Below, in pieces: positions 17,661 through 26,709 of a DNA stretch of 64,000 nt; position 1 is the first letter of the stretch, and each line of letters opens with the position of its first letter. The stretch is from Candidatus Ideonella esbjergensis. GTDB lineage: Bacteria; Pseudomonadota; Gammaproteobacteria; Burkholderiales; Burkholderiaceae_C. The translations under genes were made by a program, and so were the position numbers. The stretch spans positions 1 through 64,000 of the forward strand of contig JADJLP010000007.1 in the NCBI GenBank assembly GCA_016710065.1, read 5' to 3'. Below the pieces are notes generated by a model. That model was not told where the DNA came from. It searched no databases and saw nothing but the letters and a program-made list of their open reading frames with translations.

Positions 17661-20151
17661 GCCCCATGCGGCAGCGAAGGGCCAGTCCAACGGCGCCAGC
17701 CGGGGTGCGGCCCTGGGCGGCGAGCGTCCGCGCCACTGGACCCAGGCCCTGGCCGAGAACCCGCTGGCCCGCTTCGTGCCGTTCTCGTCCCTGCTGAGCC
17801 CGCACGATGCGATCACCCGGGGTGGCGACTTCCTGCGCGTCTGGCGGCTGGAAGGCGTGCCCTTCGAGTGCAGCGATGAACACTTGATCGCCGAGCGCCA
17901 CGAGGCGCTGTGCAGCCTGCTGCGCAACCTGGCCGGCGGCCAGTGGGCAGTCTGGACGCACCGGGTGCACCGGGTGGTCAGCGATGCGCTGCAGCATCCT
18001 GCTGCTCCGGGCTTTGCACGCGACCTGTCGATTGCCTACCAAGCCCAGCTGGGTCAGCGCCGCATGATGAGCAACGAGCTCTACCTGAGCCTGGTCTATC
18101 GGCCGAACGCCTCGCGGCTCAGCCGGGCCTTGCAGTCCACCCAGCGCACGCGGGCCAGCATTGCCGAGGCCCAGGCCGATGCCCTGCGGGTGATGGCAGA
18201 GCGCAGCGCCCTGGTGAGCCGTGTGCTGCGGGGCTTCGGGCCACAGCTGCTGGGCAGTCGTCAGCAGGGCGGGCGGGCGTATTCGGAGCTGGCCGAGTTC
18301 CTGGGCTACCTGGTCAACGGCAGTTGGCGCCCTGTTCCGCTGGCGGCCGGGCCGCTGTACCGCACCCTGCCCACCACACGCCTGTCCTTCGGCGGCGACA
18401 AGCTGGAGCTGCGCCAGGGCGACTCCCGTCGCTACGCTGCGCTGGTGGACATCAAGGAGTACGCCGACGCGGTCGAGCCGGGCATCCTCAACGCCCTGCT
18501 CTACGAGGCCAGCGAGTTCATCGAGACCCAGAGCTTTGCCATCCTGCCAAGGCGCGAGGCGATGCGGGCGCTGCAATTGCAGCGCGACCAGTTGATCGCC
18601 AGCGACGACGTGGTCGAGAGCCAGATCGCCGACATGGACCTGGCGCTGAACGAGCTGGGCGACGGGCAGTTCTGCATGGGCGAGTACCACTACAGCCTGG
18701 TGGTGTTCGGTGATGATGTGGCCGACGCAGGTCGCCGAGCGGCCCAGGCCATCGGTGCGGTGGGCGAGGCCTCGAGCCTGCAGATGTCTCCGGTGGACCT
18801 GGTGGCCGATGCCGCCTGGTTTGCGCAGATGCCGGGCAACTGGCAATGGCGGCCCCGCGATGCCAAGCTCTCGTCACGGGCCTATGCGGCGCTGGCCTCG
18901 GGCCACAATTTCGCGCGCGGCAAGCGCGAAGGCAACCCCTGGGGCGAAGCCCTGGCTCTGCTGCGCACGCCTTCGGGCCAGCCCTATTACCTGAACCTGC
19001 ACAGCAGCCCGGAGGGCGAGGACTCGGGCGACAAGAAGCTGCCAGGCAACACCCTGATCATCGGCTCCACCGGCGTGGGCAAGACCACGCTGGAGATGTT
19101 CCTGCTGACGCTGACGCGCAAGTGGCAGCCGGCGCCGCGGCTGGTGTTGTTCGACCTGGACCGGGGCTGCGAGATCGCGGTGCGGGCCCTGGGTGGGCGC
19201 TACCTGGCACTGGAGGCCGGCAAGCCCACGGGCATCAACCCGCTGCAGCGCCAGCCCACGCCGGCCCGGTTGCAATTCTGGGAGCAACTGGTGCGCACCT
19301 GCTTGGCCACGCCGGCCATGCCGCTGCTGCCGGCCGATGAGCGCGCGATCGCGGAAGCGGTGCGGGCGGTGGCGATGATGCCGGCGGGGTTGAGAAGGTT
19401 TTCAACGGTGCGACAGAACCTGCCCAAGGCGGGCGAGAACAGCCTGTACGAGCGGCTGGGGCGCTGGTGCCAAGGCGGCGCACTGGGCTGGGTGTTCGAC
19501 CAGGCGGACGACCAGCTGGGCGACCTGCAGGACGCGGGCGTCATCGCCTTCGACACTACCGAGTTCCTGGACCTGCCCGAGGTGCGCACACCGGTGATGC
19601 TGGTGCTGCTGCAGCTGATGGAGGAACTGGTCAATGGCGAGCGGCTGATCTACGTGATCTCCGAGTTCTGGAAGGCACTGGACCACGAGATCTTCAGCGA
19701 CTTCGCCAAGCAGAAGCAGAAGACCATCCGCAAGCAGAACGGTCTGGGCATCTTCGACACCCAGAGCCCGTCCGACGTACTGCGCCACCCCATCGGCCGG
19801 ACCATGGTGGAGCAGAGCGTGACCAAGATTTTCCTGGCCAACCCGGAAGCGGTGGCCGAGGAATACACCGAGGGCTTCGGCCTCAGCCAGGCAGAGTTCG
19901 AGATCGTGCGCAGCCTGGGCGCCCAGGGCGGGCGCAAGTTCCTGGTCAAGCAGGGCCATGCCAGCGCCATCTGCGAGCTGGACCTGGCCGGCCTGGAAGA
20001 CTTCGTGACCGTGCTTTCCGCCACCACCGACAACGTCGCGCTGCTGGACAGCGTGCGCGAACGGCATGGTGACGATCCGTTTCAATGGCTTCCCGTTCTC
20101 CTGCAAGAGGTTCAGGATCGCAAATCCAGAACCTCAAGGAGAGCCGCATGA
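17644..20151 (+). CDS. virB4: VirB4-family conjugation ATPase
   Basis: 835 residues from ATG 17644, overlapping virB3. The N-terminal CagE/TrbE/VirB4 domain (RHWTQALAENPLARFVPFSS, VWRLEGVPFECSDEHLI) leads to a C-terminal RecA-like motor with Walker A IIGSTGVGKTTLEMFL, Walker B region LVLFDLDRGCEI, and IYVISEFWKALDH plus FAKQKQKTIRKQNGLGIFDTQSPSDVL. It powers pilus assembly and substrate passage at the inner membrane. Length and motif order are normal for the family. The stop overlaps the start of the next gene. Confidence 0.95.
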   Translation: MLGMSRPHAAAKGQSNGASRGAALGGERPRHWTQALAENPLARFVPFSSLLSPHDAITRGGDFLRVWRLEGVPFECSDEHLIAERHEALCSLLRNLAGGQWAVWTHRVHRVVSDALQHPAAPGFARDLSIAYQAQLGQRRMMSNELYLSLVYRPNASRLSRALQSTQRTRASIAEAQADALRVMAERSALVSRVLRGFGPQLLGSRQQGGRAYSELAEFLGYLVNGSWRPVPLAAGPLYRTLPTTRLSFGGDKLELRQGDSRRYAALVDIKEYADAVEPGILNALLYEASEFIETQSFAILPRREAMRALQLQRDQLIASDDVVESQIADMDLALNELGDGQFCMGEYHYSLVVFGDDVADAGRRAAQAIGAVGEASSLQMSPVDLVADAAWFAQMPGNWQWRPRDAKLSSRAYAALASGHNFARGKREGNPWGEALALLRTPSGQPYYLNLHSSPEGEDSGDKKLPGNTLIIGSTGVGKTTLEMFLLTLTRKWQPAPRLVLFDLDRGCEIAVRALGGRYLALEAGKPTGINPLQRQPTPARLQFWEQLVRTCLATPAMPLLPADERAIAEAVRAVAMMPAGLRRFSTVRQNLPKAGENSLYERLGRWCQGGALGWVFDQADDQLGDLQDAGVIAFDTTEFLDLPEVRTPVMLVLLQLMEELVNGERLIYVISEFWKALDHEIFSDFAKQKQKTIRKQNGLGIFDTQSPSDVLRHPIGRTMVEQSVTKIFLANPEAVAEEYTEGFGLSQAEFEIVRSLGAQGGRKFLVKQGHASAICELDLAGLEDFVTVLSATTDNVALLDSVRERHGDDPFQWLPVLLQEVQDRKSRTSRRAA

Positions 20152-20555
20152 AGTTCGTCCTACCCCTCATAGTGAGTTCCGCGCTGATCCTCGCCGCGAC
20201 CGCGTCCCAGGCCCAGTTCGTCAAGGGCAACGAGGCTGTCAAGGTGATGCAGGATGGGTCAAAGAAGGTCGATACCCCACCGTTGCCTGCAGCGACCTTG
20301 GCAAAGCCGTGCCCTGCTTCTCAACCTGGCTGTGCAGGCGGCGGATGGTTGATGGTCGAAACCTCTGAGGGACTCCAAGAGTGCACGGAGATCTACGCGC
20401 GACCAAGTACTTGCCGCGCGTCCACCTACGGCACCGAGAAGCGATCGCGCCTCTGGATCGTGAGGTCAGGTGCGCAATGGTTGCAGTGCCAATACCCGGA
20501 CCTATCAAGCAAGTGCGTGAGTACCAAGGGTCTGCCGATGGGGGCAGTTCAGTAA
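20148..20555 (+). CDS. Small secreted Cys-containing protein between virB4 and virB6
   Basis: 135 residues with a clear signal peptide (MKFVLPLIVSSALILAATASQAQ). The mature part contains GGGWLMVETSEGLQECTEIYARPSTCRAS, then KRSRLWIVRSGAQWLQCQYPDLSSKC, six or more cysteines in total. I recognise no family. Genes in this position (between VirB4 and VirB6) in conjugative operons often encode entry-exclusion or VirB7-type proteins. Composition is less GC-rich than the neighbouring genes, as is the first two thirds of virB6, so the pair may have been swapped in together. Start ATG 20148 overlaps the virB4 stop by 4 nt. Confidence 0.75.
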   Translation: MKFVLPLIVSSALILAATASQAQFVKGNEAVKVMQDGSKKVDTPPLPAATLAKPCPASQPGCAGGGWLMVETSEGLQECTEIYARPSTCRASTYGTEKRSRLWIVRSGAQWLQCQYPDLSSKCVSTKGLPMGAVQ

Positions 20556-20570
20556 TTCGAAGGACGCCAT

Positions 20571-21656
20571 ATGTTCACCTGGGTCGGATCTCAATTCAAC
20601 GCCATTCTGAGCAGCTATGTCATTGGCGTCGTCTCAACGCTGATGGCTGGCATCGCTCCGATTGCGTTGACGGCGATGACGATCTGCGGGTCCCTGTATG
20701 GCTGGGCCATTTTGCGAAACGAAGTGTCCGAAACGCTTCCGACCTTCATGTGGAAGGTGTTCAAGATCGGTCTGGTTCTGGCGCTCGCACTTCAGTCTGG
20801 CTTCTACATCAGCACCGTCGCAGACACAGCAAACGCCCTCGCAACCGGTGTCGCGACGTCATTCATGCCGGCCGCTGCGGACCCAATGACTCTGTCGTCA
20901 CCCTATGCCCTGCTGGACGCTTTCAACGACAAGGCAAGCCAACTGGTCCTGGACCTGTTGAAGGACGCCGGAATCATGCGCCTGGATTTGCTATTCGCTG
21001 CCGTCGTCTGCTCTATCGGAAACGTCGTATTTCTCTGCATCGCACTCTTCGTGGTGACGCTGGCAAAGCTGTTCCTGACGTTTGTGATCGCTGTGGGCCC
21101 CATCTTTGTGTTGTGTCTCGCCTGGCGTCCCACTGCTCGCTTCTTTGACAGCTGGCTGTCTATGGTTCTGAACGCGGTGGTGCTGACCTGGTTTGCCTTC
21201 TTCGCACTGGGCTTGAGCGTCTACATGGGACAGGCAATGGTTCGGGTCGTACAGGACAACGGCGGCTTTATGGGCCCAACCTTCAATGTGGTTGGTGAGA
21301 GTCTCAAGTACTGCGTCGTCATGATCCTCATGGCCATCATCTGTTTCCAAGCACCCAGCCTAGCCTCTGCCTTGACCGGCGGTGCCGCCATCCAGCAAGG
21401 CATCCAGATGGTCCAGAACGCCATGATGGTCAGCGGCCTCCGCTCGGCCTCGTCCGCCGGTTCAGGTGGCCCCACCGCCGCCGGTGGCGTCATCCGTTCG
21501 GGTGCAGGCCTGCCCTACGCGGCCGGCCGCGCCACCAGCAGCATGGCAGCCGCTGGCGGACGTTTCGCCGCCAGCGCCGGGGCCATGGTCCGCCAGGGAT
21601 ACGGTGCCGCCCGCACGGCGGCCTACAAGCTCGCGGCCCTGAGGGGCCGCACCTAG
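20571..21656 (+). CDS. virB6: VirB6/TrbL-like polytopic membrane protein
   Basis: 361 residues with six or seven hydrophobic helices in the first 265: SYVIGVVSTLMAGIAPIALTA, GLVLALALQSGFYIS, LDLLFAAVVCSIGNVVFLCI, LFLTFVIAVGPIFVLCLAW, VVLTWFAFFALGLSV, YCVVMILMAIICFQA. The end is Gly/Ala/Ser-rich and soluble. This is the VirB6 topology, forming the inner-membrane channel stalk. The membrane part has visibly lower G+C (32 of 60 bases at 20581-20640) than the operon around it, while the soluble tail matches the neighbours, so a recombination boundary near 21370-21400 is likely. Confidence 0.85.
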   Translation: MFTWVGSQFNAILSSYVIGVVSTLMAGIAPIALTAMTICGSLYGWAILRNEVSETLPTFMWKVFKIGLVLALALQSGFYISTVADTANALATGVATSFMPAAADPMTLSSPYALLDAFNDKASQLVLDLLKDAGIMRLDLLFAAVVCSIGNVVFLCIALFVVTLAKLFLTFVIAVGPIFVLCLAWRPTARFFDSWLSMVLNAVVLTWFAFFALGLSVYMGQAMVRVVQDNGGFMGPTFNVVGESLKYCVVMILMAIICFQAPSLASALTGGAAIQQGIQMVQNAMMVSGLRSASSAGSGGPTAAGGVIRSGAGLPYAAGRATSSMAAAGGRFAASAGAMVRQGYGAARTAAYKLAALRGRT

Positions 21657-21684
21657 CGTTGTTCCACCCACAAGGAGCCTTCGC

Positions 21685-22380
21685 ATGCTCACCCGACTCA
21701 AGCTGATCGCCGCCCTGCTCGCCACCATGGGCGCCGCCCAGACCCAGGCCCAGGGCATTCCCGTCATCGACGCCGCGAACCTGGTGCAGACCATCCAGCA
21801 GGTCATGGATGACGTCACCGCCATCAAGAACCAGGTGCAGCAGATCACCCAGTTGCAGACCCAGCTCAACAGCATCAACGGCATCCGCAATCTGGGCAAT
21901 GTCTTCAACAACCCGCTGCTGCGCAACTACGTGCCGCCCGAGGCCTACACCTACCTCAATGCCGTCAACAGTGGCGGCTACAGCGGCCTCAACGGCACGG
22001 CCAAGGCCTTGCGCGATGCCGGCATGGTCTACAACTGCCTGGACCGTGCCGGTGCCGCCCGCACCGACTGCCAGGCCACCCTGGCCCAGCCCTACCAGCA
22101 GAAGGGCCTGCTCCAGGACGCCATGAAGTCCGCCTCAGGCCGACTCAACCAGATCAACTCGCTGATGGGCCAGATCAACGCCACCACCGACCAGAAGGCG
22201 GTGCAGGAGATCCAGGCCCGCATCGGCGCTGAAAACGCCTTGCTCGCCCACGAGGTATCGCAAGTTCAGATGCTGCAAGGCATGGCCGACAGCGAAGAAC
22301 GCATCGCCCGCTCGCGCGAACGTGAGCGCCAGTACGAGATGCTGGGCCGCGCTGGCCGCATCGCCGACTACCTCCCCTGA
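21685..22380 (+). CDS. virB5: VirB5-like minor pilin
   Basis: 231 residues. Signal peptide (LIAALLATMGAAQTQAQG), then IPVIDAANLVQTIQQVMDDVTAIKNQVQQITQLQTQLNSI, a long helix of the kind that opens VirB5/TrbJ proteins, and a helical C-terminus (ALLAHEVSQVQMLQGMADSEERIARSRERERQ). Minor subunit at the pilus tip. Here it follows virB6 instead of preceding it, an order seen in some ICE operons. Confidence 0.85.
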   Translation: MLTRLKLIAALLATMGAAQTQAQGIPVIDAANLVQTIQQVMDDVTAIKNQVQQITQLQTQLNSINGIRNLGNVFNNPLLRNYVPPEAYTYLNAVNSGGYSGLNGTAKALRDAGMVYNCLDRAGAARTDCQATLAQPYQQKGLLQDAMKSASGRLNQINSLMGQINATTDQKAVQEIQARIGAENALLAHEVSQVQMLQGMADSEERIARSRERERQYEMLGRAGRIADYLP

Positions 22381-22394
22381 CAGAAGGCCTCCCC

Positions 22395-23180
22395 ATGAAT
22401 GCCGTGCTGATGCCTGGCAGCGCCGCTGCATTGCCGAACCGCCACCGTGAGGCCGCAGAACCCCAGCAGGCGCAGGCCGCGGACGAGCCGCTGCTTGCGG
22501 CCAACCGGGCCTGGGAGGTCGACCGCGCGCTGATGCTGGAGCGCTCCGAGCGCCGCGCCTGGCGCATGGCGGCGGCCAGCCTGTTCGCTGCTCTGGTGGG
22601 CGTGGCGGCCGTGTTCGTGCAAGGCCCGCTGCGCCGGGTCGTCGCGGTGCCCATCGTGGTGGATCGGGTCACCGGCGAGACCACCGTTCAGCAGCGCCTG
22701 AGCACCGAGACCGTGCCCGCCATGGAAGCGCTGGACAAGCACAACCTGGCAAGCTTCGTGCGGGCCCGCGAGGGCTACAGCTGGATGTACCTGCAACGCG
22801 ACTTCGACCAGGTCGCCCGCATGGCGGTGCCGGCCGTCTTTGCGGACTACAACCGGCAGTTCGAAGGAGACGCCGCGCTGCAGAAGAAGGTGGCCGCCAG
22901 CGAGGACTGGCGCATCCAGATCGTCGGCGTGCGCCTGGGCGCCTCGGGCCGCAGCGGCAACAAGGGTGAAGCCACCGTCACCTACGACAAGCTGGTGCAC
23001 CTCACCGACCGCAACCTGCCCGATGTCAGCAGCCGCCACGTGGCCAGCATCGTCTACCAGTACCAGCCCACCGCACTGGCCAAGGAACGCGACCGGCTGG
23101 AGAACCCCTTCGGCTTCGTCGTCACCGCCTACCGGTCCGATCCCGAGATCGGTGCCGCCCCACCGGGAGCCAAACCATGA
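22395..23180 (+). CDS. virB8: VirB8-like assembly protein
   Basis: 261 residues. A cytoplasmic N-terminus (DEPLLAANRAWEVDRALML) is followed by one transmembrane helix (AASLFAALVGVAAVFV) and the NTF2-like periplasmic domain: VVVDRVTGETTVQQRL, FVRAREGYSWMYLQRDFDQVARM, and QPTALAKERDRLENPFGFVVTAYRSDPE with the conserved NPFGFxV end. VirB8 nucleates the machine at the inner membrane. It overlaps virB9 by 4 nt. Confidence 0.92.
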   Translation: MNAVLMPGSAAALPNRHREAAEPQQAQAADEPLLAANRAWEVDRALMLERSERRAWRMAAASLFAALVGVAAVFVQGPLRRVVAVPIVVDRVTGETTVQQRLSTETVPAMEALDKHNLASFVRAREGYSWMYLQRDFDQVARMAVPAVFADYNRQFEGDAALQKKVAASEDWRIQIVGVRLGASGRSGNKGEATVTYDKLVHLTDRNLPDVSSRHVASIVYQYQPTALAKERDRLENPFGFVVTAYRSDPEIGAAPPGAKP

Positions 23181-24115
23181 AGACCCTGCCCTTGCTGAGC
23201 ATGGCGTTGTTCGCTTCCACACTGCTGGCCCCCTGGCAGGCCATTGCGGCGAATGACACCGCCTCGGCCGATCCCCGGCTGCGCGAGGTGGTCTACGACC
23301 CCAGGGCGGTGGTGAGCGTGCCCATCAAGCGTGGTGTCGTGACCCTGGTGGTGCTGGACCCCGACGAAGCCATCACCGAGGTCGCCGCCGGCCTGGGCGG
23401 CGACTGCAGCAAGCCCGAGTCGGCATGGTGCATCGTGGCCCAACCGGGTGGCCGCACCGTGTTCGTCAAGGCCAAGAGCGGCGCCAGCGCGCCCAACAAC
23501 CTGGCGGTGGTGACCGACCGGCGCACGCATGCCTTCCGGTTCCAGGTGCTGGCCGACCAGGACCCCAAGCCGCCGGTCTACCGGCTGAGCGTGCGCGCGC
23601 CCAAGCTCCGCACCTTGGCGCCGCCCCCCATGGCCATACAACCCCCACCCCCGGTGGCCGCCCTGCCGACCTTGCCGCCCCAGCCCACGCCCCAGGAGCT
23701 GATCGGCGAGCGCCTGCAAGCCAAACCCCAGGTCCTGAACTCGGCCTACTCGCTGGCCGAGGGCCAGGGCTCGGCCGACATCGTGCCCACGCTGGTGTTT
23801 GACGACGGCCGCTTCACCTACCTGCGATTCCCCGGCAACCGCGAGGTGCCGGCGGTGTTCCATGTGCTGGGCGACGGCAGCGAGACCCTGGTCAACAGCC
23901 GCATGGAAGACGACCTGCTGGTGGTTGACCGTGTCAGCCGGCGCCTGATGCTGCGGGCCGGCGCTGCCGTGGTGGGGGTGTGGAACGAGGCCTTCGACCT
24001 GGACGGCGTACCGCCCAGCGGTGGCACCACGGTGTCTGGCGTGCAGCGCGTGTTCAAGGCCGACGCCCACAGCGCGCGCCGACTCGAAGCCATGGGGGAC
24101 AAAGCTCATGAATGA
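23177..24115 (+). CDS. virB9: VirB9-like outer-membrane core protein
   Basis: 312 residues. Signal peptide (LLSMALFASTLLAPWQAIAAND), then the VirB9/TrbG pattern: DPRLREVVYDPRAVVSVPIKRGVVTLVVLDPDEAI, TVFVKAKSGASAPNNLAVVTDRRTHAF, and C-terminal VPTLVFDDGRFTYLRFPGNREVPAVF with EDDLLVVDRVSRRLMLRAG. A Pro-rich linker (PPPMAIQPPPPVAALPTLP) joins the domains. It forms the outer-membrane core complex with VirB7 and VirB10; no VirB7 gene is obvious, but an OmpA-type lipoprotein follows virD4. It overlaps virB10 by 8 nt. Confidence 0.92.
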   Translation: MKTLPLLSMALFASTLLAPWQAIAANDTASADPRLREVVYDPRAVVSVPIKRGVVTLVVLDPDEAITEVAAGLGGDCSKPESAWCIVAQPGGRTVFVKAKSGASAPNNLAVVTDRRTHAFRFQVLADQDPKPPVYRLSVRAPKLRTLAPPPMAIQPPPPVAALPTLPPQPTPQELIGERLQAKPQVLNSAYSLAEGQGSADIVPTLVFDDGRFTYLRFPGNREVPAVFHVLGDGSETLVNSRMEDDLLVVDRVSRRLMLRAGAAVVGVWNEAFDLDGVPPSGGTTVSGVQRVFKADAHSARRLEAMGDKAHE

Positions 24116-25565
24116 CCGTCTCGACCCCAGCCTGGTGCCGGAGGCCCCGCCCGATGGCGACACCATCAGCCCGCTGCCCGGCGAGGCGGGCATCCCAAAC
24201 GTCGCCGCGCGGCCGCGCATGGCCATGTCCCGCAAGGGCCTGCTGGCCGTGGGCCTGTTCCTGGTCTCGGTGGTGGCCGTCCTGGCCTTCTCGATCCAGC
24301 GCTTCACGGCCAGCGGCAAGAAGGCCGAGGATGCTCAGGCCAAGCGCGTGAGCGACCGCCCCACCGCTGCGGCGGCCGAGCCCCGCAAGCTGGAGCTGCC
24401 GGCGCTCAACGTCATCGCGACGGCCACGCCGGCCAGCCCAGGCGCCGGCGGTAGCCAAGCCGCCACCACCGCACCCCGCATCCCGGCCCTGGTGCCGACC
24501 GCCGAGGAACTGGCCGAACCCATCGGTGTGCGCCGCACCGGCCCCGGGGCGCCCGGCAGCAGCACAACCGCGGCCAGGCGTGTATCGCCAGAAGACGCGC
24601 CCATCCTGCTGGTGTCGGCGCGACCCGGTGCAGGCCAGTCACCTGCCAGCTTGCGCGACCGGCATACGGAGGCCACGGCCGTGGGCTCCGGCCAGGACAC
24701 CGACCTGGACCCGATGGCCGCCACCAACCGCAACCTGCAGGACTACCAGCGCCAGTTGCAAGGCCTGCTGGACACGCTCATCCAAAGCACGGCGCTGGCC
24801 ACTGGCCAGGGCAATGTGGCGCCGGCCGCCGGTCCCCTGGGCCATGGCGGCCTGGGTCTGCCGGGTGCCGGCGCGCTGCCGGTGGCCGCACAGGCCGCCA
24901 CGGCCGCAACAGCCGGCCTGTTCGGTGGCCAGTTGCAAGGCTCGGCCACACCGCGCGTGGCGGCCACGCTGCTGGGCAACCGCAGCCTGACCCTGCCCAA
25001 GGGCACGGCCTTCACCTGTGCGCTCAAGACCAAGGTGGTCAGCGCCAACTCGGGCTTCGTGGGCTGCCAGGTGCAGCGCAATGTCTACAGCGACGATGGC
25101 CGGGTGCTGCTGATCGAACGCGGCTCGCACATGGACGGCGAGTACCGCATCGCCTCGGTGCGGCCGGGCACGGTGCGTATCCCGGTGCTGTGGACCCGCA
25201 TCCGCACACCGCAGGGTGTGACCGTGGACATCGACTCGCCCGGCACCGGCCCCTTGGGCGAGTCCGGCGTGGACGGCTATGTCGACAACCGCTGGGGTGA
25301 ACGCATTGGCGCGGCCATGCTGCTGTCGCTGATCGACGACTCGGTCAAGCTCATCATCCAGAACCAGGCCAACGACAGCAATGCCAACACCGTGGTGCTG
25401 CCGGCGACCACGGCCAACACCAGCAAGCTGGCCGAGAAGGTGCTGGACAGCACCATCAACATCCCGCCGCTGATCTACCAGAACCAGGGTGGCATCGTCG
25501 GGATCTACGTTGCCCGCGACGTGGATTTCTCGTCCGTGTACGAGCTGGCACCCTCCCCCCGTTGA
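24108..25565 (+). CDS. virB10: VirB10-like scaffold protein
   Basis: 485 residues. A short cytoplasmic N-terminus, one transmembrane helix (LLAVGLFLVSVVAVLAFSI), a Pro/Ala-rich periplasmic linker, and the TrbI/VirB10 C-terminal domain: TLPKGTAFTCALKTKVVSANSGFVGCQVQRNVYSDDGRVLLIERGSHMDGEY, GTVRIPVLWTRIRTPQGVTVDIDSPGTGPLGESGVDGYVDNRWGERIGAAML, ending at IYVARDVDFSSVYEL. This domain forms the outer-membrane pore. The start ATG 24108 lies inside the virB9 3' end, in keeping with the tight operon. Confidence 0.95.
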   Translation: MNDRLDPSLVPEAPPDGDTISPLPGEAGIPNVAARPRMAMSRKGLLAVGLFLVSVVAVLAFSIQRFTASGKKAEDAQAKRVSDRPTAAAAEPRKLELPALNVIATATPASPGAGGSQAATTAPRIPALVPTAEELAEPIGVRRTGPGAPGSSTTAARRVSPEDAPILLVSARPGAGQSPASLRDRHTEATAVGSGQDTDLDPMAATNRNLQDYQRQLQGLLDTLIQSTALATGQGNVAPAAGPLGHGGLGLPGAGALPVAAQAATAATAGLFGGQLQGSATPRVAATLLGNRSLTLPKGTAFTCALKTKVVSANSGFVGCQVQRNVYSDDGRVLLIERGSHMDGEYRIASVRPGTVRIPVLWTRIRTPQGVTVDIDSPGTGPLGESGVDGYVDNRWGERIGAAMLLSLIDDSVKLIIQNQANDSNANTVVLPATTANTSKLAEKVLDSTINIPPLIYQNQGGIVGIYVARDVDFSSVYELAPSPR

Positions 25566-25593
25566 GTCCGCTGACCTCGCCAGGCACGCCGCC

Positions 25594-26709
25594 ATGAATG
25601 CCGCCCAACTCGGTCTGGACCTGCACCCGCGCGACTGGTGCGGCGATGCGACCTCGGTCGTCGAGTTCCTGCGGCCACTGCGCGAGCAGCTGGATGCACC
25701 AGGCGTGCTGGAAGTCTGCGTCAACAAGCCTGGCGAGCTGCTGGTCGAGACCGCAGACGGCTGGCAGTTCCTGGCCGCACCCGAGCTGAGCCAGGAGCGC
25801 TGCATCTCGCTGGCCACGGCGGTGGCGACTTTTAGCGATCAGCAGATCAACCAGGAGCGGCCGCTGCTCTCAGCCACCCTGCCCTCGGGCGAGCGCATCC
25901 AGTTCGTGATCCCGCCGGCCGTGCCGCGCGGCACCGTGTCCATCACCGTGCGCAAGCCCTCTCAGTTGGTCAAGCGCCTGGACGACTTCGAGCGCGACGG
26001 GCTGTTCGAGCGCACGGCCAGGCTGTCACCCGCAGCGGGCGCTGGTGCAGGGACGGGCGCAGGAGCGGTTCAGCAATTCGAGCATGAGCTGGTCGAGCTC
26101 AAGCGGGCAGGCCGCTACGCGGAGTTTCTGAAGCTGGCGGTGCAGCAGCACCAGACCATCGTGGTCAGTGGCAAGACCGGCTCGGGCAAGACCACCTTCA
26201 TGAAGGGCCTGGTCGAGGAGGTGCCGCTGCACGAGCGGCTGATCACCATCCAGGACACGGCCGAGCTGACCCTGCCCAACCACCCCAATGTCGTGCACCT
26301 GTTCTACAGCAAGGACGCCCAGGGCACGGCCAGGGTGACGGCCAAGTCGCTGCTGGAGGCCTGTCTGCGCATGCGGCCCGACCGCATCTTCCTGGCCGAG
26401 GTGCGCGGCGACGAGTGCTTCTACTTCGTGCGCCTGGCCGCCTCGGGCCACCCCGGCAGCATCACCAGCGTGCACGCCGGCAGCTGCGCCCTGGCGTTCG
26501 AACAGATGTCGCTGATGATCCGCGAGAGCGGGGCCGGCGGCGGCCTGCGCATGGACGAGATCAAGTACCTGCTGGGCGTGGTGGTCGACGTAGTGATTCA
26601 GTTCGACCGCGACGAGCGCGGGCGCTTCATCTCCGAGATCTACTACGAGCCCCGCCAGCGGCGCCTGGGGGCCTTGCGGGGCACCAAGCCTGTGGAGGCT
26701 GGCCCATGA
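25594..26709 (+). CDS. virB11: VirB11-family secretion ATPase
   Basis: 371 residues. N-terminal domain (DVVEFLRPLREQLDAPGVLEVCVNKPGELLVE), then the RecA-like motor with Walker A IVVSGKTGSGKTTFMKGL, ITIQDTAELTLPNHPNVVHLFYSK (Asp box), LRMRPDRIFLAEVRGDE (Walker B) and ASGHPGSITSVHAGS (His box). Hexameric cytoplasmic ATPase that switches the system between pilus assembly and DNA transfer. The start ATG 25594 was preferred over an upstream in-frame ATG in virB10 because virB10 is complete to 25565. It overlaps virD4 by 4 nt. Confidence 0.95.
   Translation: MNAAQLGLDLHPRDWCGDATSVVEFLRPLREQLDAPGVLEVCVNKPGELLVETADGWQFLAAPELSQERCISLATAVATFSDQQINQERPLLSATLPSGERIQFVIPPAVPRGTVSITVRKPSQLVKRLDDFERDGLFERTARLSPAAGAGAGTGAGAVQQFEHELVELKRAGRYAEFLKLAVQQHQTIVVSGKTGSGKTTFMKGLVEEVPLHERLITIQDTAELTLPNHPNVVHLFYSKDAQGTARVTAKSLLEACLRMRPDRIFLAEVRGDECFYFVRLAASGHPGSITSVHAGSCALAFEQMSLMIRESGAGGGLRMDEIKYLLGVVVDVVIQFDRDERGRFISEIYYEPRQRRLGALRGTKPVEAGP

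Noticed and set aside
17542..18846. 434-codon minus-strand ORF over the start of virB4
   Set aside because: Covered by a well-supported VirB4 gene; the antisense product is low-complexity His/Gln/Ala-rich.
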